Below are positions 4,603 to 6,279 of a DNA stretch of 6,279 nucleotides, in pieces. The notes beneath the pieces are model-generated. The model had not been told where the DNA came from and searched no databases. It saw nothing but the letters and a program-made list of their open reading frames with translations. Position numbers and translations under genes: made by a program. How positions within the stretch are numbered: the stretch's first letter is position 1; each line of letters starts with the position of its first letter. Origin of the DNA: an uncultured bacterium (GTDB taxonomy: Bacteria; Actinomycetota; Coriobacteriia; Coriobacteriales; Coriobacteriaceae); assembly GCA_905214435.1 (NCBI GenBank), contig CAJMMA010000076.1, positions 1-6,279 of the forward strand. Reading direction: 5' to 3'.

Positions 4603-5955
4603 TTAGGAAAGGAGCCACTTCCATGCGGGCACAGCATGTACCACGCCGTGTTTGCATGGAATATCGGCCTGCTCATCCATGGTAACGATTACCGACTCGC
4701 CAAGATCAAACTGGGCCATCGCGGCATCGAGCGCGGCAATTTCGCGCTCGCGCGTTTTCTCGCTTGTCATATCCACACTTACCTGAATCAGGCCGTAAGC
4801 CTGCATGAGCAGTGCATCCCCAGCCACAAAGTCCACCTCATGGCTTTTATTCTTATCTTTAATCAGCAGGCGGCAAACCGAACCGGGCCGCACGGCGGGG
4901 GTCCTTCTTCTGAGCGCATTGAACACCGCGGTCTCGAGCCTCTGACCATGATCCAATGCCGATGCGGGGGAGAACGCTCCGAACATCGCAGGATCGACGG
5001 CGTAGACCTTAGACGCAGACCGCGTATTATTTGCAAGCGAACGCGTGAACTCCGGCACCGAAAACAGCAGGTAGGCGTCCTCGTAATACTCAAGTAAGTC
5101 GCTGAGCGTATTTCGACTGACGGATATCTGTCTGCTCTTGAACTCGTTGTACACTTTGTTCACTGACAGCTCTCGTCCCGAAGATGCCATGCACCGCGCC
5201 AGAAACAGCGAGGCCAAACGGGGGTTCTTGACGTCGTAACGTTCAACGACGTCCATGGCGACCGTTCGCGACGCATATTCCTGTAGCAGCTGAATCGCGT
5301 CTGCGGGCGTCTGCTCAAGTGTCGCGATGAATCCCCCTCGCTCGAGATATCCGACCAGATGGTGTCGGAGCAACGCTGCAGCGCTTGAGGAGAAGGGCGC
5401 GTTCGACTCAGGAACGCCCCCCGTCTTATATCGGACGTATTCCGAAAAACTCAACGGAAAAAGCTCTCGCACAAGAGAACGGCCCCTGAACTCGCTCTTA
5501 AGTTCTGAGGACAGCATCTTAGAAGAAGATCCCGTCACGTAAACGGTCGCCTTCTCCGTATCGACCACGCGTCGCAGAAACGCACCCCATTCGGGTATTT
5601 CCTGGATCTCGTCAAAGAAAAGGTAGGCGCCCTCGCCTCGAGCAGCAGGATATAGTGCATAGAATGTATCGAGCACGTCCGCTAGTAGCGATGGCTCATA
5701 CGGACGCAAGCGCTCATCCTCAAAATTGAAATATAGCATCCGGTCAAGCTCGACGCCTTGGCCCTGAAGCCGCCGTATCTCCTGATACAGGCGATACGTC
5801 TTTCCACAACGACGGGCGCCCACAATCACATATACGATGTTGTCGCGCTTTGGCTCCTGCGGGTTGCCCAGATCAAGGTCGCGCTCAAAGACCTGCGGAA
5901 TCCCCTGTTGCTCAAAGTCCTTTATTTTTTGAGCCACCAAGTCGTTGAATGCCAT
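4603..5955 (-). CDS. AAA-type ATPase with DUF4143-like C-terminal region
   Basis: This 450-residue protein has Walker A GARRCGKT (46-53), Walker B YLFFDE (111-116) followed by IQ, and a sensor-like strand VYVTGSSS (138-145). The text FRGRSLVRELFPLSFSEY is typical of the AAA_14/DUF4143 ATPase family. A winged-helix-like part (VNKVYNEFKSRQISVSRNTLSDLLEYYED) follows. The C-terminal part matches the DUF4143 nuclease-like fold: E341 in LETAVF, D375 in HEVDFV, then LIQVS (389-393) where an active PD-(D/E)xK site would have ExK. Nuclease activity therefore looks lost, as I recall for many family members. The family is widespread, often accessory, and poorly understood; a cytoplasmic ATP-driven role is inferred. 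ATG 5955 has GGAG four bases upstream. GC is lower than in the flanking genes: 30 of 60 at 5401-5460, against 43 of 60 at 3481-3540. With the promoter palindrome this suggests an acquired gene. Confidence 0.92.
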   Translation of the reverse strand: MAFNDLVAQKIKDFEQQGIPQVFERDLDLGNPQEPKRDNIVYVIVGARRCGKTYRLYQEIRRLQGQGVELDRMLYFNFEDERLRPYEPSLLADVLDTFYALYPAARGEGAYLFFDEIQEIPEWGAFLRRVVDTEKATVYVTGSSSKMLSSELKSEFRGRSLVRELFPLSFSEYVRYKTGGVPESNAPFSSSAAALLRHHLVGYLERGGFIATLEQTPADAIQLLQEYASRTVAMDVVERYDVKNPRLASLFLARCMASSGRELSVNKVYNEFKSRQISVSRNTLSDLLEYYEDAYLLFSVPEFTRSLANNTRSASKVYAVDPAMFGAFSPASALDHGQRLETAVFNALRRRTPAVRPGSVCRLLIKDKNKSHEVDFVAGDALLMQAYGLIQVSVDMTSEKTREREIAALDAAMAQFDLGESVIVTMDEQADIPCKHGVVHAVPAWKWLLS

Positions 5956-5963
5956 AATTCTCC

Positions 5964-6023
5964 AATCTTGCTCTCCTGCTAATCAAGATTATAACGATTC
6001 TTGATTAGCAGGAGAGCAAGATT
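5964..6023. repeat. Perfect 25-bp inverted repeat around the ATPase promoter
   Basis: The left arm (5964-5988, starting AATCTTGCTCTCC) and the right arm (5999-6023, ending GGAGAGCAAGATT) are exact reverse complements separated by TTATAACGAT (5989-5998). The left arm ends nine bases before the ATPase start codon. The inner nine bases of the arm, TCTTGATTA, recur as a direct repeat at 6031-6039. Most of a TATAAT box lies in the spacer, so this is either a large operator for the ATPase gene or the remnant of a mobile sequence. Confidence 0.9.
5988..5993 (-). promoter_or_regulatory. -10 box of the ATPase gene (TATAAT)
   Basis: Read on the minus strand, 5993-5988 is a perfect TATAAT, mostly inside the spacer of the 25-bp inverted repeat. 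Transcription from it would begin near 5981, giving a short leader of about 25 nt. No good -35 exists at 17 bp (CTCTCC); TTGCTC lies at 20 bp (6019-6014). The weak -35 suggests help from an activator or tight control through the repeat. Confidence 0.55.
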
Positions 6024-6065
6024 ATGCGTATCTTGATTAATGGATAAGCAAGTTTTCTATTAGTG

Positions 6066-6100
6066 GCCCCTCCCGGAGGATATCGAGCGGCCGAGGGGGC
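6066..6100. other. GC-rich imperfect stem-loop in the gap before the ATPase gene
   Basis: GCCCCTC (6066-6072) pairs with GAGGGGGC (6093-6100), with one bulged G. CCG (6073-6075) and CGG (6088-6090) can extend the stem across a two-base bulge. Neither strand has a T-tail directly after it. It could be an intergenic repeat unit or a remnant; no RNA family is recognised. It lies in a 207-bp stretch (5956-6162) without a convincing gene. Confidence 0.35.
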
Positions 6101-6129
6101 AGGCATGAACGCCTCTAGCCGAAAACAAA

Positions 6130-6162
6130 GTAGCTAAAAAAGCCCCGTCCCAAATTAGCTGC
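6130..6162 (-). terminator. Candidate terminator of the right-edge gene
   Basis: On the minus strand, GCAGCTAA (6162-6155) begins directly after the stop codon and can pair with TTAGCTAC (6137-6130), with one G-T pair. The 17-nt loop contains GGGACGGGGC and most of a run of six T (6141-6136). The T-run overlaps the distal arm instead of following it, so the structure is unusual for an intrinsic terminator. Position after the stop codon favours a 3'-end role. Confidence 0.4.
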
Positions 6163-6279
6163 TTAGCGCCAGGGGTCGGCTTCGAACAGCGGCTCGCGCT
6201 CGGGGCGGCGGTCGCTGTAGGGATCGTAGCCGTCGTCATCCTCGTTCTCGGCACGGATGTAGGGGTCGCGCGGCTTGGG
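6163..6279 (-). CDS. C-terminal end of an unidentified protein (partial)
   Basis: The minus-strand frame from the right edge gives 38 codons ending at TAA 6165-6163. The tail contains an acidic run (AENEDDDG), two DPY repeats (DPYIRAENEDDDGYDPYSDRR), and ends EPLFEADPWR. It is charged and proline/aromatic-rich, probably a disordered C-terminus. Codon use is GC-rich like the core genes. A competing minus-strand frame (6060-6254) is rejected because it crosses the stop region and loses this composition. The protein cannot be identified from this fragment. Confidence 0.6.
   Translation of the reverse strand, partial: PKPRDPYIRAENEDDDGYDPYSDRRPEREPLFEADPWR

Noticed and set aside
4608..4685. AAAGGAG followed by ATG 4623 and a 20-codon plus-strand ORF, looking like a gene start cut by insertion
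   Set aside because: The same bases encode the WKWLLS end of the ATPase, which fits the usual end of its family, so the ribosome-site likeness is probably chance.
4636..5097. 153-residue plus-strand ORF
   Set aside because: It is antisense to the C-terminal part of the ATPase, which carries recognisable family motifs; no domain is visible in this frame.
6105..6137. Ten-codon plus-strand ORF (MNASSRKQSS) after a G-rich stretch
   Set aside because: It is too short, has no homology I know, and its end overlaps the stem-loop after the right-edge gene.
6060..6254. 64-residue minus-strand ORF
   Set aside because: It is out of frame with the right-edge coding tail, which has normal composition and a terminator-like structure after its stop.

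Overview
The window looks like chromosome of a high-GC gut Coriobacteriia, most likely Collinsella or a close relative. This is inferred from the GC-rich codon use and from the resemblance of the proteins to families I associate with that group. No rRNA, tRNA, CRISPR array or insertion sequence is visible.

Left part (1-2964). A minus-strand gene for the N-terminal 309 residues of a cysteine-rich Fe-S/FAD-type oxidoreductase leaves the window at its left edge. It is divergent from a plus-strand pair: a TetR-family regulator and a Trp-rich polytopic membrane protein resembling the DUF5692 family. The 189-bp divergent region holds two perfect 15-bp palindromes of the form TTGACR-N3-YGTCAA, plus a weaker third copy. 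The simplest reading is that the TetR protein binds these sites and controls both its own operon and the oxidoreductase. A strong intrinsic terminator closes the membrane-protein gene.

Middle part (2965-4602). A single gene encodes a membrane-anchored protein of about 490 residues. It has a very acidic cytoplasmic tail carrying a duplicated ETV/ETI motif, one membrane segment, and an extracellular part with a beta-rich domain, an Ala-rich helix and a C-terminal domain I do not recognise. A 16-nt hairpin-forming direct repeat brackets its start region. It converges on the next gene across a 44-bp gap with a hairpin overlapping its stop codon.

Right part (4603-6279). A minus-strand AAA-type ATPase with a DUF4143-like C-terminal part has lower GC than its neighbours and looks like an accessory gene. 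Its promoter region contains a perfect 25-bp inverted repeat whose 10-bp spacer holds most of a consensus TATAAT box. The region beyond has two further stem-loops and then the last 38 codons of an unidentified minus-strand gene with an acidic, aromatic C-terminus.

The candidate system of most interest is the divergent oxidoreductase / TetR / membrane-protein module with its operator array. The ATPase promoter palindrome is the most striking piece of unexplained DNA structure.
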